Of a stretch of DNA of 64,000 nt, positions 42,498 to 51,195 are shown piece after piece (within the stretch, counting starts at the first letter, position 1; each line of letters opens with the position of its first letter). The notes below the pieces were generated by a model. The model was not told where the DNA came from, did no database searches, and saw only the letters and a program-made list of their open reading frames with translations. The stretch comes from Brevundimonas pishanensis. GTDB taxonomy: Bacteria > Pseudomonadota > Alphaproteobacteria > Caulobacterales > Caulobacteraceae. Made by a program: the position numbers and the translations under genes. The stretch is taken from positions 62,001 to 126,000 of the forward strand of contig NZ_JAJKBG010000005.1 of the NCBI RefSeq assembly GCF_022750635.1, in the 5' to 3' direction.

Positions 42498-42530
42498 GTG
42501 GCATACACTGTGTGCCACACACTATGTGGC
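42498..42530. promoter_or_regulatory. Candidate PadR operator (two overlapping dyads)
   Basis: Dyad 1 (42498-42518): GTGGCA-x-ACA-x-TGT-x-TGCCAC, 18 of 21 positions symmetric. Dyad 2 (42514-42530): GCCACA-N5-TGTGGC. They share their middle arm and sit 13-45 bp before the PadR ATG, fitting autorepression. Confidence 0.7.
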
Positions 42531-42542
42531 GCAATAGTAAGA

Positions 42543-42875
42543 ATGGACGCGATGGCGGACGATCTGTTTGAGAGTTTGCGGCTGGAGCTGCGGCGCGGGT
42601 CGCTGATCCTCGCCGTTCTGGCCCAGCTTCGTAGCGAGCAATACGGCTATTCGCTGCGGATGGCGCTGTCGGGGGCGGGTGTGGAGATGGAGGAAAGCAC
42701 CCTCTATCCGCTGCTGCGCCGGCTGGAGAGCCAGGGGCTGCTGGTCAGCGAGTGGCGCGAGGAAGAGAAGCGCAAGAAGCGGTTTTACCGGCTGTCGCCG
42801 GAGGGTGAGGCCATGCTGGAGCGACTGGCCGTGGAATGGCGGGCGCTGTCGGCGTCGGTGGAGGCAATGCTGTGA
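42543..42875 (+). CDS. PadR family transcriptional regulator
   Basis: A 110-residue winged-helix repressor: ELRRGSLILAVLAQLRSEQYGYSLRMAL N-terminal helices (the first 20 of which are diagnostic), STLYPLLRRLESQGLL recognition helix and wing RFYRLSPEGE. PadR proteins usually repress the linked operon. The downstream gene is a HAAS-domain membrane protein whose start overlaps the PadR stop (GTGA), a common PadR/HAAS pair. Start ATG 42543 or 42552. Confidence 0.92.
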   Translation: MDAMADDLFESLRLELRRGSLILAVLAQLRSEQYGYSLRMALSGAGVEMEESTLYPLLRRLESQGLLVSEWREEEKRKKRFYRLSPEGEAMLERLAVEWRALSASVEAML

Positions 42876-44008
42876 GCAAGGGTGAGGGAATGGAAAAGAT
42901 GCTGGAGGCCTATCTGGCCGCTGTGGCGGCGCAACTGCCCAAGGACCGGCGCGAGGACATCGTGACCGAGCTGAAGGATGAAATCCTGTCGCGTGCAGAG
43001 GTACGCGAAGAGGCTTTGGGACGTGGGCTGTCGGACGACGAGTTCGAGCAGCTGTTGCGCGAGGTGGGGCATCCGCTGGTGGTCGCGGGACGCTATGCCG
43101 AAGGGCCGCAAGGGATTGTCGGGCCGGAGCTGTATCCGTGGTGGTGGTTCGGTGTGCGTATGGCGATTGCAGCGGTCGTTCTGGTTTCCGTCATGGGCGT
43201 GGCGGTGCAGGTGCTGGCCGGGACAATCGATCCGGCGCAGGCAATCGGACGCGCGATCCAGCAGGCCATTACCAGCGGTCTGATGGCGATTGGCTGCGTG
43301 ACGCTGGCGGGGTGGTTGATCGAGCGTCAGCCCGCGCGCCCCAAATTCCTCTGCGACTGGAAGGTCAAAGACCTTGGCATGTTCGAATGGTCGGGCTCGT
43401 TGAACCGCGAAGCCGTTTCGAAGATGTTTGCGACGGGTTCGACCGGCGCGGCGGGTACGACTGGCGGGATCAAGGCCAAGGGATCGGGCAAATGTTCGCA
43501 CGGGTTTTCGCCGGTCGCGGGTGCGGCAGCCAGTGCCGTCTTCACCGCGGTTGTGCTGGCGTGGTGGCTGGGTCTGCTGTCGCAGATGCAGTTGGGGAGC
43601 GTAACGGGGGCCGATGGCCTCGATTACGGGCCGCTGCTGCGTCAGGTGCATCAGCTTCTGTACTGGCCGGTGGCGGGGATTTTCGCGGGGCGCATCCTGT
43701 TTGACGTGATGCGGGTGCTAACGGGCAGTCCCGTCCGTCTGACCGCCGCCGGAGACATGGTGTTCAGCGTGGCCAATATTGCCGTGCTGGTCTGGTTCTG
43801 GGTGGCGTCGCCACTGGCGTCGATCATTCAGGTGCCGGACATGGGGGGCTTGGTCGAAAGGCTGGCGCGCGATAGCTGGCACACCCAGCCAATCGCGGCC
43901 TTGCTGACGGCCATTGTGGTCTTCGGGCTGGTGACGGAGGTCTTCCGCTTTATCGGGGCGGCGCTGCGGTTGGCCACGGGCAAGGACCGTCGGCAGTCGG
44001 AGGACTGA
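42872..44008 (+). CDS. HAAS-domain membrane protein
   Basis: A 378-residue membrane protein. The N-terminal HAAS domain starts LEAYLAAVAAQLPKDRRED and continues LLREVGHPLVVAGRY, a helical signal module typical beside PadR. The rest has about six membrane helices (e.g. WWWFGVRMAIAAVVLVSVMG). A loop with FLCDWKVKDLGMFEWSGSLN and Gly/Ala/Thr repeats lies in the middle. Its function is unknown; the PadR pair suggests envelope or transport stress. The GTG at 42872 overlaps PadR; ATG 42890 is an alternative. Confidence 0.8.
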   Translation: MSKGEGMEKMLEAYLAAVAAQLPKDRREDIVTELKDEILSRAEVREEALGRGLSDDEFEQLLREVGHPLVVAGRYAEGPQGIVGPELYPWWWFGVRMAIAAVVLVSVMGVAVQVLAGTIDPAQAIGRAIQQAITSGLMAIGCVTLAGWLIERQPARPKFLCDWKVKDLGMFEWSGSLNREAVSKMFATGSTGAAGTTGGIKAKGSGKCSHGFSPVAGAAASAVFTAVVLAWWLGLLSQMQLGSVTGADGLDYGPLLRQVHQLLYWPVAGIFAGRILFDVMRVLTGSPVRLTAAGDMVFSVANIAVLVWFWVASPLASIIQVPDMGGLVERLARDSWHTQPIAALLTAIVVFGLVTEVFRFIGAALRLATGKDRRQSED

Positions 44009-44033
44009 TTGGGTCGAATAACGAGTCAGAAAC

Positions 44034-44076
44034 AGAGACCGGGACAGCGCAGGCTGGCCCGGTCTCTTTGCTTTGG
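44034..44076. terminator. Intrinsic terminator, convergent
   Basis: 10-bp perfect stem AGAGACCGGG / CCCGGTCTCT, 14-nt loop, then TTTGCTTT, between HAAS and DUF2798 genes. Confidence 0.85.
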
Positions 44077-44077
44077 A

Positions 44078-44317
44078 TCAGACCTCCTGCGGTCGGCGCA
44101 GGGTGAAGGCCAGTTTGAAGCCGAGGCGGCTGAAGACCTGCGTCAGCACGAAGGCGATGGGCCATGCGACGATAAACTCGCGCGGCCAAACGCGCAGCCA
44201 TTCGGCACCCACACCCATGTGGATCGCACTCATGATGCCGGACATGGACAGGGCCATGAAAAAGGTGATGAAGACCTGAGCGAGCAGGAGGGTCTTGGGA
44301 TCGGGCTTGCCGTGCAT
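44078..44317 (-). CDS. DUF2798 family membrane protein
   Basis: A 79-residue two-helix membrane protein: AQVFITFFMALSMSGIMSAI and WPREFIVAWPIAFVLTQVF, the DUF2798 pattern. Function unknown. The ATG at 44317 (MHGKPDPK) is preferred to upstream codons that are out of family length. Confidence 0.8.
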   Translation of the reverse strand: MHGKPDPKTLLLAQVFITFFMALSMSGIMSAIHMGVGAEWLRVWPREFIVAWPIAFVLTQVFSRLGFKLAFTLRRPQEV

Positions 44318-44610
44318 GGACGTCTTTCGATGACGGACGGCGGGCCGAAAGAGAACCTTCGGCGACGCCATCCTTGAAGAGGAAATGGCGTCGCGGGTTC
44401 CGGGCCGTTGCGGGCCTAGACTGGATCTTGCGGGGCTGCCGCAAGGGCCGGAATAACCACACCGGCCTCACAATCTTTTCGACTGGCGTGGGGTAGGCGC
44501 AGTCGGCAACACGGTCAAGGTCGTGGCGATGAGCAGAAACCGACGTCGGGGCAACGAATAGGGCGCGGGGTCGTTAGGTTCGGGTCGGGGGTGTTTCCGA
44601 GGAGAGTTTT
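44318..44610. other. Intergenic region
   Basis: About 290 bp with no gene; divergent promoters for DUF2798 and the host-attachment gene are expected. A GAGGAG ribosome binding site lies at 44599-44605. Confidence 0.4.
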
Positions 44611-45012
44611 ATGATCCTGCCCAGCAATGCTCTGGTTGCCGTGGTTGACGGCGAGAAACTGGCCCTGTTCCGCAATGGCGGCAGTGCTACCGAGATCCAG
44701 CTCAAGGCGATTGAATCCCCGCAGCTGGAAGATCGGGTTGTCGGTTCGGCGGGGCGTAATTCCAGCGATGCCAATCCGGACAACGACACCCAAGCCGAGG
44801 ACGGCTTTGCCATGAGCGTGGCGCAGGCGCTGAACAACTGGGCGCTGAAGAACAAGTTCGACAAGCTGGTGGTGATCGCCGCGCCCAAGACCATGGGCGA
44901 ACTGCGCAAGCACTGGCACAAGGAAGTGCAGGGCGCGATTGTCGGCGAGATTACCAAGACGCTGACCAATGCCTCGACGGACGACATCATCAGGTCGATC
45001 GAAGCGGCGTAA
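44611..45012 (+). CDS. Host attachment protein family (PF10116)
   Basis: A 133-residue protein matching the family once tied to Rhizobium host attachment: ALVAVVDGEKLALFRNGG start, DGFAMSVAQALNNWAL middle, and LVVIAAPKTMGELRKHWH, which is the most conserved stretch. Many free-living bacteria encode it and the real function is not known. It has a strong RBS and a terminator, so it is a single-gene unit. Confidence 0.85.
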   Translation: MILPSNALVAVVDGEKLALFRNGGSATEIQLKAIESPQLEDRVVGSAGRNSSDANPDNDTQAEDGFAMSVAQALNNWALKNKFDKLVVIAAPKTMGELRKHWHKEVQGAIVGEITKTLTNASTDDIIRSIEAA

Positions 45013-45041
45013 ATCCAACGCCTTCAGCTTCTGTGATTAAG

Positions 45042-45072
45042 GGTCCGGTGCAGAAATGCGCCGGACCTTTTT
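45042..45072 (+). terminator. Intrinsic terminator after the host attachment gene
   Basis: 10-bp stem GGTCCGGTGC / GCGCCGGACC (one G-U) with TTTTT. Confidence 0.9.
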
Positions 45073-45210
45073 CAACGTGGATAGGGATGGTGGGCGCTCG
45101 GGGATCACCTTTGGGGATCGAACCGTCGATACGGGGCGTTGATTGGACATTATGGTACGAGCCTGTCTGCGATCATCTTGTTCCCGCTCATCCAGATCGG
45201 GAGAGGGATA

Positions 45211-45315
45211 ATGAGCCTTAAGCCCGCCAAGCTCGGGCCGTTGCAGACGGCTTTGATGGCTCTGGGGGCGGCCTTGTATCTGATGATCCGAACGCTTGTG
45301 GCGTTCCTGATCTAG
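45211..45315 (+). CDS. 34-aa hydrophobic membrane peptide
   Basis: ATG with GAGAGGG 4-6 nt upstream; peptide starts MSLKPAKLGPLQTALMALGA and continues into LYLMIRTLVAFLI, a basic N-terminus followed by one membrane helix (N-in, positive-inside). The stop overlaps the convergent ilvA stop by 4 nt. No known family; the RBS and topology are the main support. Confidence 0.5.
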   Translation: MSLKPAKLGPLQTALMALGAALYLMIRTLVAFLI

Positions 45316-46817
45316 GCCAAGAACAGGCGTGCGGCGGGGTTCATCGTCTCTTCGATGTAGGGGTAGCCGAGGGTGTCCAGCGCGGTGGTGACGGCGGTCT
45401 GGTCGGCTTGCGGAGCGTGGATGCCGGCCAGCACGCGGCCGACGTCGTCGCCGTGGTTGCGGTAGTGGAACAGGGTGAGGTTCCACGCGGGCTGGAGGCT
45501 GTTCATGAAGCGCAGGAAGGCTCCCGGGCGTTCGGGGAATTCGAAGCGGAATAGGCGCTCGCCTTTCAGTTCGGGGGCGCGGCCGCCGACCATGTAGCGG
45601 ACGTGGAGTTTGGCGATTTCGTTGTCGCTCATGTCTTCGACGGCGTATCCGGCCTCGCGCAAGCTGGCGCAGAGGGCATGGCGTTCGTCTTGGCCGTCTT
45701 TGAGGGCGATGCCGACGAAGATCTGGGCCGTGTCGCCGCTCCAGCGATAGTTGAACTCGGTGATCGAGCGGCCTTGCAGGCTGTTGAGGAAGCGGTGGTA
45801 GGCCTCGCGGTCGTCGGGCATGGAGACGGCCAGAAGCGCCTCGGTGCCGAGGCCGATCTGGGCGCGTTCGGCCACGTGGCGCAGGCGGTCGAAATTGACG
45901 TTGGCACCCGAGTTGATGGCGGCCAATGCGCCTGAGCCCGGATTGCGGGCAGCCCAGACTTTCAGGCCTGCGAGGGCGACGGCGCCCGAGGGTTCGGCGA
46001 TCGCGCGGACGTCGTCGAAGATGTCTTTGACGGCGGCGCAGATGGCATCGGTGTCGACCAGCACAATGTCGTCTAGCAGGTCTTTGCAGAGGCGGAAGGT
46101 CTCGTCGCCGACCCGGCGCACGGCCACGCCGTCAGCGAACAGGCCGACTTGGTCGAGCGTATAGACTTCACCCTCGGTGATGGCGGCCTTCATGGAGCAG
46201 GCCTCGACCGGCTCGACGCCGATGATCTTCGTCTCGGGACGCAAGAAGCGGATGATGGCGGCGACGCCAGCGGCCAAGCCGCCGCCGCCGATGGGGATGA
46301 AGACGGCGTCCAGCGGGCCGGAGTGCTGGCGCAGGATTTCCAAGCCGATGGTGCCTTGGCCCGCGATGACGAAGGGGTCGTCGAAGGGGTGGACGAAGGT
46401 GGCTCCGGTTTCCGCCTCTAGCTGGCGGGCGTGGGCGCTGGCGTCGTCGAAGCTATCGCCGTGCAGGACGACGTGGCCGCCGAGGGCGCGGACGGCGCTG
46501 ATTTTGATGGCGGGGGTGGTCGTCGGCATGACGATGGTGGCCTTGGCCCCGCGCTTGGCGGCGGAGAGGGCGACGCCTTGGGCGTGATTGCCCGCGGAGG
46601 CGCAGATGACACCCTTGGAGAGCTCCTCATCGCTGAGTTGGGCGATGCGGTTATAGGCCCCGCGCAGTTTGAAACTGAACACCGGCTGCAGGTCCTCGCG
46701 CTTGAGCAGGACCGGACGCTCCACGCGGGCCGACAGGCGCGGCATGGGGTCGAGCGGGGTTTCCTCGGCCACGTCATAAACGCGGGCGGTCAGGATGCGG
46801 CGGACAGTTTCTTGCAC
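45312..46817 (-). CDS. ilvA: Threonine ammonia-lyase, biosynthetic (IlvA)
   Basis: Deaminates threonine to 2-oxobutyrate for isoleucine synthesis. The 501-residue product has the PLP lysine Lys50 in VFSFKLRGAYN, ICASAGNHAQGVALSA and the GGGGLAAG phosphate-binding loop. The C-terminal third holds two ACT-like regulatory domains (from ERAQIGLGTEALL and from GERLFRFEFPERPGAFL), marking the feedback-regulated biosynthetic form. Single gene, leftward. Confidence 0.95.
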   Translation of the reverse strand: MQETVRRILTARVYDVAEETPLDPMPRLSARVERPVLLKREDLQPVFSFKLRGAYNRIAQLSDEELSKGVICASAGNHAQGVALSAAKRGAKATIVMPTTTPAIKISAVRALGGHVVLHGDSFDDASAHARQLEAETGATFVHPFDDPFVIAGQGTIGLEILRQHSGPLDAVFIPIGGGGLAAGVAAIIRFLRPETKIIGVEPVEACSMKAAITEGEVYTLDQVGLFADGVAVRRVGDETFRLCKDLLDDIVLVDTDAICAAVKDIFDDVRAIAEPSGAVALAGLKVWAARNPGSGALAAINSGANVNFDRLRHVAERAQIGLGTEALLAVSMPDDREAYHRFLNSLQGRSITEFNYRWSGDTAQIFVGIALKDGQDERHALCASLREAGYAVEDMSDNEIAKLHVRYMVGGRAPELKGERLFRFEFPERPGAFLRFMNSLQPAWNLTLFHYRNHGDDVGRVLAGIHAPQADQTAVTTALDTLGYPYIEETMNPAARLFLA

Positions 46818-46920
46818 GATTTATTCTTTAGGTCGGCAGTTCGGGGAAGGGTCTATCGATTACGAACTCCCAATGTCTAAGTCGAGGGATAAAACTTCCT
46901 CGCCCGCGCATTTGAGCGTG

Positions 46921-47598
46921 TCAGGGCTGGGCGAATTTGAGGTTTACGAAGATGTCGGCGGCTTGTGCGGGGGGCAGGGTGCCGAGGGTTTCGTATAGGT
47001 GGACGCCGTATTGGCATTGCTCGTCGGCGGTGAGGGGGCGAGCGGCATCGGGGTCCATCAGGCGGGACGGGACGCCTTGGTCGCGCATGGCAAACTGGAG
47101 ACGGTCGATGGCGGCGGGCTGGTTGACGGTGCGGGGCTTGGGGGCGTCGATCCCCTGACGGGCCCCGATGACGGTTTGAGCGGCGGCGCGATCCAGCAGG
47201 ACTTGCGCCGGCTGGCTGTAGCGGTGGGTGTCTGTGGGGCCGGCGAGAATATAGTTGGCGCAGGCAGCCGGATCGTCGTGCTGGAGCTGTTTGGCCAATG
47301 CGGTCTCGGCGGCGATGATGGCGAGGATAGCGCTGTCGGGGGCACGGGCTACATCTGCGACTTTGTCGTTCATGAAGGCGGCACCAATGGCGGCATCGTT
47401 GCCGCTGGCCTGTTGGCGCTGTTGCTGCATGGCCTTCCAGTCGTCGGGGAAATGGGTCTGGAGGGCGGCGACCATTTCCGAGGGGGCGTCGGTGCTGTTG
47501 CGGGCGTTGCCGTTCGAGAGCAGCAGGCGACCGATCACGGCAAGGCCGAGGCATGCCACGGCGATCAGGCCGATAGTGATGAGTTTGCGGTTGGACAC
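46921..47598 (-). CDS. Hypothetical membrane-anchored protein
   Basis: A 225-residue protein from a GTG with GGGGAG upstream. One N-terminal helix (LITIGLIAVACLGLAVIGRL), then a soluble, mostly helical periplasmic region with two cysteines (PAACANYI; DEQCQYG) and LPPAQAADIFVNLKFAQP at the end. No family recognised. It lies between nadA (divergent) and ilvA. Confidence 0.7.
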   Translation of the reverse strand: MSNRKLITIGLIAVACLGLAVIGRLLLSNGNARNSTDAPSEMVAALQTHFPDDWKAMQQQRQQASGNDAAIGAAFMNDKVADVARAPDSAILAIIAAETALAKQLQHDDPAACANYILAGPTDTHRYSQPAQVLLDRAAAQTVIGARQGIDAPKPRTVNQPAAIDRLQFAMRDQGVPSRLMDPDAARPLTADEQCQYGVHLYETLGTLPPAQAADIFVNLKFAQP

Positions 47599-47667
47599 AG
47601 TGCGCTCCCCTTCAGGTGACCGAGGGGCAACGAGGGTGCGGGGGGAATGTTCCGCTTGCGATTGACC

Positions 47668-47695
47668 TTGCGTCAGCGAACGGAGTGCTTATTGT
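47668..47695 (+). promoter_or_regulatory. Candidate nad operon promoter
   Basis: TTGCGT, a 16-nt spacer, TATTGT. The dyad operator begins 9 bp downstream of the -10 box. Weak match to consensus. Confidence 0.4.
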
Positions 47696-47703
47696 ATGCC
47701 TAG

Positions 47704-47726
47704 CTTATGCTAAAAGTGAGCATAAG
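47704..47726. promoter_or_regulatory. Candidate NAD-repressor operator (NadQ/NrtR type)
   Basis: Perfect 8-bp inverted repeat CTTATGCT-N7-AGCATAAG just downstream of the probable promoter, 18 bp before the nadA ATG. Alphaproteobacterial nad operons are controlled by NadQ or NrtR; which one binds here cannot be told. Confidence 0.7.
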
Positions 47727-47743
47727 GGTGTAGGGAGGCCGTC

Positions 47744-48820
47744 ATGGGCGCTGCGTTCGGACTGACGAAGGAACTGGAAGCGGAAACCGCCGCGGTTTGG
47801 GAGAAGGTCAAGGACCACACCACGCCGATGGAATGGCCGCGCCAGGCGGAGTTGATAGCCGAGATCAACCGTCTGAAGAAAGAGCGCAATGCCGTCATTC
47901 TGGCGCACAACTATATGACGCCGGATATCTTCCACGGGGTTGGCGATTTCGTGGGCGACAGTCTGGCGTTGGCCAAGGAAGCGGCCAAGGTCGATGCGCA
48001 GGTGATTGTGCAGGCCGGTGTGCATTTCATGGCCGAGACGTCGAAGATCTTGAGCCCTGACAAGACGGTTCTGATCCCTGATTTGCGGGCGGGTTGTTCG
48101 CTGGCGTCGTCGATTACCGGCGCGGATGTGCGGCTGATCAAGCAGCGCTATCCGGGGCTTCCGGTGGTCACCTATGTGAACACGACCGCCGATGTGAAGG
48201 CCGAGACGGACATCTGCTGCACCAGCGCCAATGCTGTGCAGGTGGTGGAGTGGGCGGCCAAGGAATGGGGCGTCGACAAGGTCATCCTGATCCCTGACGA
48301 ATATTTAGCGCGCAATGTCGCGGCGCAGACGAGCGTCGGGATCATTGCCTGGGCTGGTCATTGCGAGGTGCACAAGCGGTTCACGGCGCAGGACATTGCC
48401 GACATGCGCGAGGCGTGGCCGGGTGCCGAGGTTCTGGCCCACCCCGAATGCCCTGAAGAGATTTTGCACGCGGCGGACTTTGCAGGATCGACGGCGGCGA
48501 TGATTTCGTACGTCGAGAACAAGCGTCCGGCGAAGGTGGTGCTGATCACCGAGTGCTCGATGGCGTCGAACATTAAGGGCGATGTGCCGGAGGTAGACTT
48601 CGTCGGGCCGTGCAACATGTGCCCGCATATGAAGCGCATCACTCTGGAGAATATCCGCGACTGTCTGTTGCACATGCAGTTCGAGGTAACGGTGCCTGAA
48701 GAGATTCAGGAACGGGCGCGGGCGGCTGTGCAGAAGATGGTGGACCTGCCGCCGCCGTCAAAACCTGCGCGCTATGATCTGGTGCGGGCCAAGCATGCTG
48801 TGGCTGTGGAGTTGATCTGA
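47744..48820 (+). CDS. nadA: Quinolinate synthase
   Basis: Condenses iminoaspartate with dihydroxyacetone phosphate to quinolinate using a [4Fe-4S] cluster. In 358 residues the conserved features are [11 protein letters not shown], the cluster cysteines in [19 protein letters not shown] and [10 protein letters not shown], and the motif [25 protein letters not shown] lies 6 nt before the ATG. First gene of the nadA-M50-nadB-nadC operon. Confidence 0.97.
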   Translation: MGAAFGLTKELEAETAAVWEKVKDHTTPMEWPRQAELIAEINRLKKERNAVILAHNYMTPDIFHGVGDFVGDSLALAKEAAKVDAQVIVQAGVHFMAETSKILSPDKTVLIPDLRAGCSLASSITGADVRLIKQRYPGLPVVTYVNTTADVKAETDICCTSANAVQVVEWAAKEWGVDKVILIPDEYLARNVAAQTSVGIIAWAGHCEVHKRFTAQDIADMREAWPGAEVLAHPECPEEILHAADFAGSTAAMISYVENKRPAKVVLITECSMASNIKGDVPEVDFVGPCNMCPHMKRITLENIRDCLLHMQFEVTVPEEIQERARAAVQKMVDLPPPSKPARYDLVRAKHAVAVELI

Positions 48821-49675
48821 GTGACCGATCAGGGACCATGGGGCCGCCGTGACGGAGTCGAGCCGGATAATGTCGTAAGGTACGAGCCACGACCGGAAGG
48901 CAAGGGTGCGCCTAAGCCGCCGAGCCAGCCGAAGAAGGCGGGCAACGGGCGGGTGACGCTGATTGTCTCCACCCTGCTGATGATCGGGTTTCTGTGGTTC
49001 CTGACTGGTAGCTGGATCATTGCCGGATCGCTGATGTTTGCGCTGTTCGTGCACGAGTACGGACATGTGCTGGCGATGAACCGTCTGGGCATGGGCCCGG
49101 CGACCATTCACGTCATTCCCTTCCTTGGCGGTCTGGCCAAGGGCAAGCGCGAGCCGGCGAGCGAGTGGATCGGTGTGCTGGTGTCGTTGGCGGGTCCGGC
49201 GTTCGGGTTGTTGGCCATGTTACCGCTGGTCGGTGTGTGGCTGGTGACGGGCAATGTGCAATGGATCGCTGCGGCGTTCTTCGTGGCCATGTTGAACCTG
49301 ATCAATCTGGTGCCTGCGCCGCCGCTGGACGGGTCCAAGGCGCTGGGTCCGGTGCTGGCGCGGGTGCACCCGATGCTGGAGCGCGGGGTGCTGTTGGCGA
49401 TCGGAGTGGTCGTGGTGGCGTGGGGCGTGATGACGGGTCGCTGGATCTTGGCTGTGTTTCTGGGTCTGGCCGTGCTGGGCCATCTGCGCAGCGGGCCTTT
49501 GCGGGGATATGGCCAGCCGTTGAGCTGGGGCGAGGCGGGCAAGTCGCTGGGGCTGACGCTGTTGACGGCCGCGGCCTGTGGCGGCGCGGCGGTGGCGGCT
49601 CTGTTCGGCATCACCGGTGGGGACGTGCCCGGCGCGGTTGATCTGGTCGGGCGATATCTGGGGGTACGGTTCTGA
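48821..49675 (+). CDS. M50 family site-2-type metallopeptidase
   Basis: A 284-residue polytopic membrane protease. Zinc motif HEYGH (His78, Glu79, His82) in a helix, second motif NLVPAPPLDG, and about six hydrophobic helices. A 40-residue Pro/Lys-rich cytoplasmic head precedes helix 1. No PDZ or CBS domain, so it is of the small S2P type. It starts with GTG directly after the nadA stop and overlaps nadB by one base (TGATG), i.e. embedded in the NAD operon. A link to NAD metabolism is not evident. Confidence 0.88.
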   Translation: MTDQGPWGRRDGVEPDNVVRYEPRPEGKGAPKPPSQPKKAGNGRVTLIVSTLLMIGFLWFLTGSWIIAGSLMFALFVHEYGHVLAMNRLGMGPATIHVIPFLGGLAKGKREPASEWIGVLVSLAGPAFGLLAMLPLVGVWLVTGNVQWIAAAFFVAMLNLINLVPAPPLDGSKALGPVLARVHPMLERGVLLAIGVVVVAWGVMTGRWILAVFLGLAVLGHLRSGPLRGYGQPLSWGEAGKSLGLTLLTAAACGGAAVAALFGITGGDVPGAVDLVGRYLGVRF

Positions 49676-51195
49676 TGCGCCGCGTCGTCGTCCATGAGGG
49701 GCCGTTGATCGTCGGAGGCGGTCTGGCCGGACTGTCGGCGGCGCTGGAGGCGGTGCCTGTCGCGGGCGTGTCTAAAGGGGCGCTGGTGGTGACGCCTGCG
49801 CCGTTGTTGGATGCCTGTTCGTCGGCGTGGGCGCAGGGCGGGATGGCGGCGGCTCTCGGTAAGGATGACAGTGCTGAACTGCATGCCAAGGATACAGAGG
49901 TGGCAGGTGCGGGGCTGGTGGTGCCGGAAGTGGCCGAGGCTCTGACCGAGCATGGGCGCGAGACGGTGGAGTGGCTGGCGTCGCTCGGCGCGCCGTTTGA
50001 TCGCGATGCGGACGGCGGGTTTGCCGTCTCGCTGGAGGCGGCGCATTCGATGCCGCGTGTGGCGCGTGTGGGCGGGGATGGTGCGGGACGCGCTATTCTA
50101 TCGGCCGTGGTCGAGGCGGCGCGGGCGGCGAGTCATATCGAGATTTGGGAAGACGGGCGGCTGCGCGGTCTGTTGCAGGATGCGTCGGGCCGTGTGCGCG
50201 GGGCGGTGATCGAGCGCGCGGGCGTGCTGGTAGATGTGCATGCTCATGCGGTGGTGCTGGCGACGGGCGGGATTGGCGGTCTGTTTGAAGTGACGACCAA
50301 TCCGGCGGCCTTGCGTGGGGAAGGGATGGCGCTGGCCTATCTGGCGGGGGCGGAGATTCTGGACCCCGAATTTGTGCAGTTTCATCCGACGGCGATTGAT
50401 GTGGGGCTGGACCCTGCGCCGCTGGCGACCGAGGCGCTTAGGGGCGAGGGCGCGCGGTTGGTGGATCGGGACGGGAAGTTCTTGATCGGGCCGGAGCCGG
50501 ATGCGGATTTGGCGGCGCGCGATATCGTGGCGCGGGCCGTGCATGAGGCGCGGGCCTCGGCGCGCGGGGCGTTTCTGGATGCGCGGGCGGCGGTGGGTGA
50601 CCACTTCCCGCACGAGTTTCCGGCGGTGTTTGCGGCCTGTCAGGGCGCGGGGATTGATCCGCGCGTGCAGCCCATTCCGGTCGCGGCGGCGGTTCACTAT
50701 CACATGGGCGGGATTGCTGCGGGCGAGGACGGGCGCACGAGCGTCGCGGGGCTTTATGCCATTGGCGAATGTGCGGCGACGGGCGTGCATGGTGCCAATC
50801 GGTTGGCGTCGAATAGTTTGTTAGAGGCGGCGACATTCGGGCGTCAGGCCGGACGGGCGGCGGCGCGTGAGGGCGCGGTGGCTGTGGGGGAAGTGTCGGC
50901 GGTGATGGTGGGGGGTGACCTGCCGGAGCCGGAGATGATGGCGCTGAGGGCAGCTATGACGCGATACTGCGGTGTGGTGCGTGGCGGTGAGGGGCTGGAG
51001 GCTCTGTGCCGGATGCTGGACGAGATGGCGGTGAGCCATCCTGTGGCGCTGTCGGTTGTGGCGGCGCAGTTGGTGGCTGAAGGGGCGCTGGAGCGGCGCG
51101 AGAGCCGTGGCGGGCATTTCCGCAGTGATTATCCGCAGACGGACAAGGTGGCCCTGCACACGCGCATGACGGCACGGGTGGCGGTGGCTGTGTGA
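49675..51195 (+). CDS. nadB: L-aspartate oxidase
   Basis: Oxidises L-aspartate to iminoaspartate for NadA. The 506-residue flavoprotein has an FAD dinucleotide site GPLIVGGGLAGLSAALE, SSAWAQGGMAAAL, the FAD loop VLATGGIGGLFEVTTNP, the active-site stretch EFVQFHPTA, VHYHMGGI, and GANRLASNSLLEA. The C-terminal helical domain keeps ESRGGHFRSDYP. One-base overlap with the M50 gene and with nadC. Confidence 0.96.
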   Translation: MRRVVVHEGPLIVGGGLAGLSAALEAVPVAGVSKGALVVTPAPLLDACSSAWAQGGMAAALGKDDSAELHAKDTEVAGAGLVVPEVAEALTEHGRETVEWLASLGAPFDRDADGGFAVSLEAAHSMPRVARVGGDGAGRAILSAVVEAARAASHIEIWEDGRLRGLLQDASGRVRGAVIERAGVLVDVHAHAVVLATGGIGGLFEVTTNPAALRGEGMALAYLAGAEILDPEFVQFHPTAIDVGLDPAPLATEALRGEGARLVDRDGKFLIGPEPDADLAARDIVARAVHEARASARGAFLDARAAVGDHFPHEFPAVFAACQGAGIDPRVQPIPVAAAVHYHMGGIAAGEDGRTSVAGLYAIGECAATGVHGANRLASNSLLEAATFGRQAGRAAAREGAVAVGEVSAVMVGGDLPEPEMMALRAAMTRYCGVVRGGEGLEALCRMLDEMAVSHPVALSVVAAQLVAEGALERRESRGGHFRSDYPQTDKVALHTRMTARVAVAV

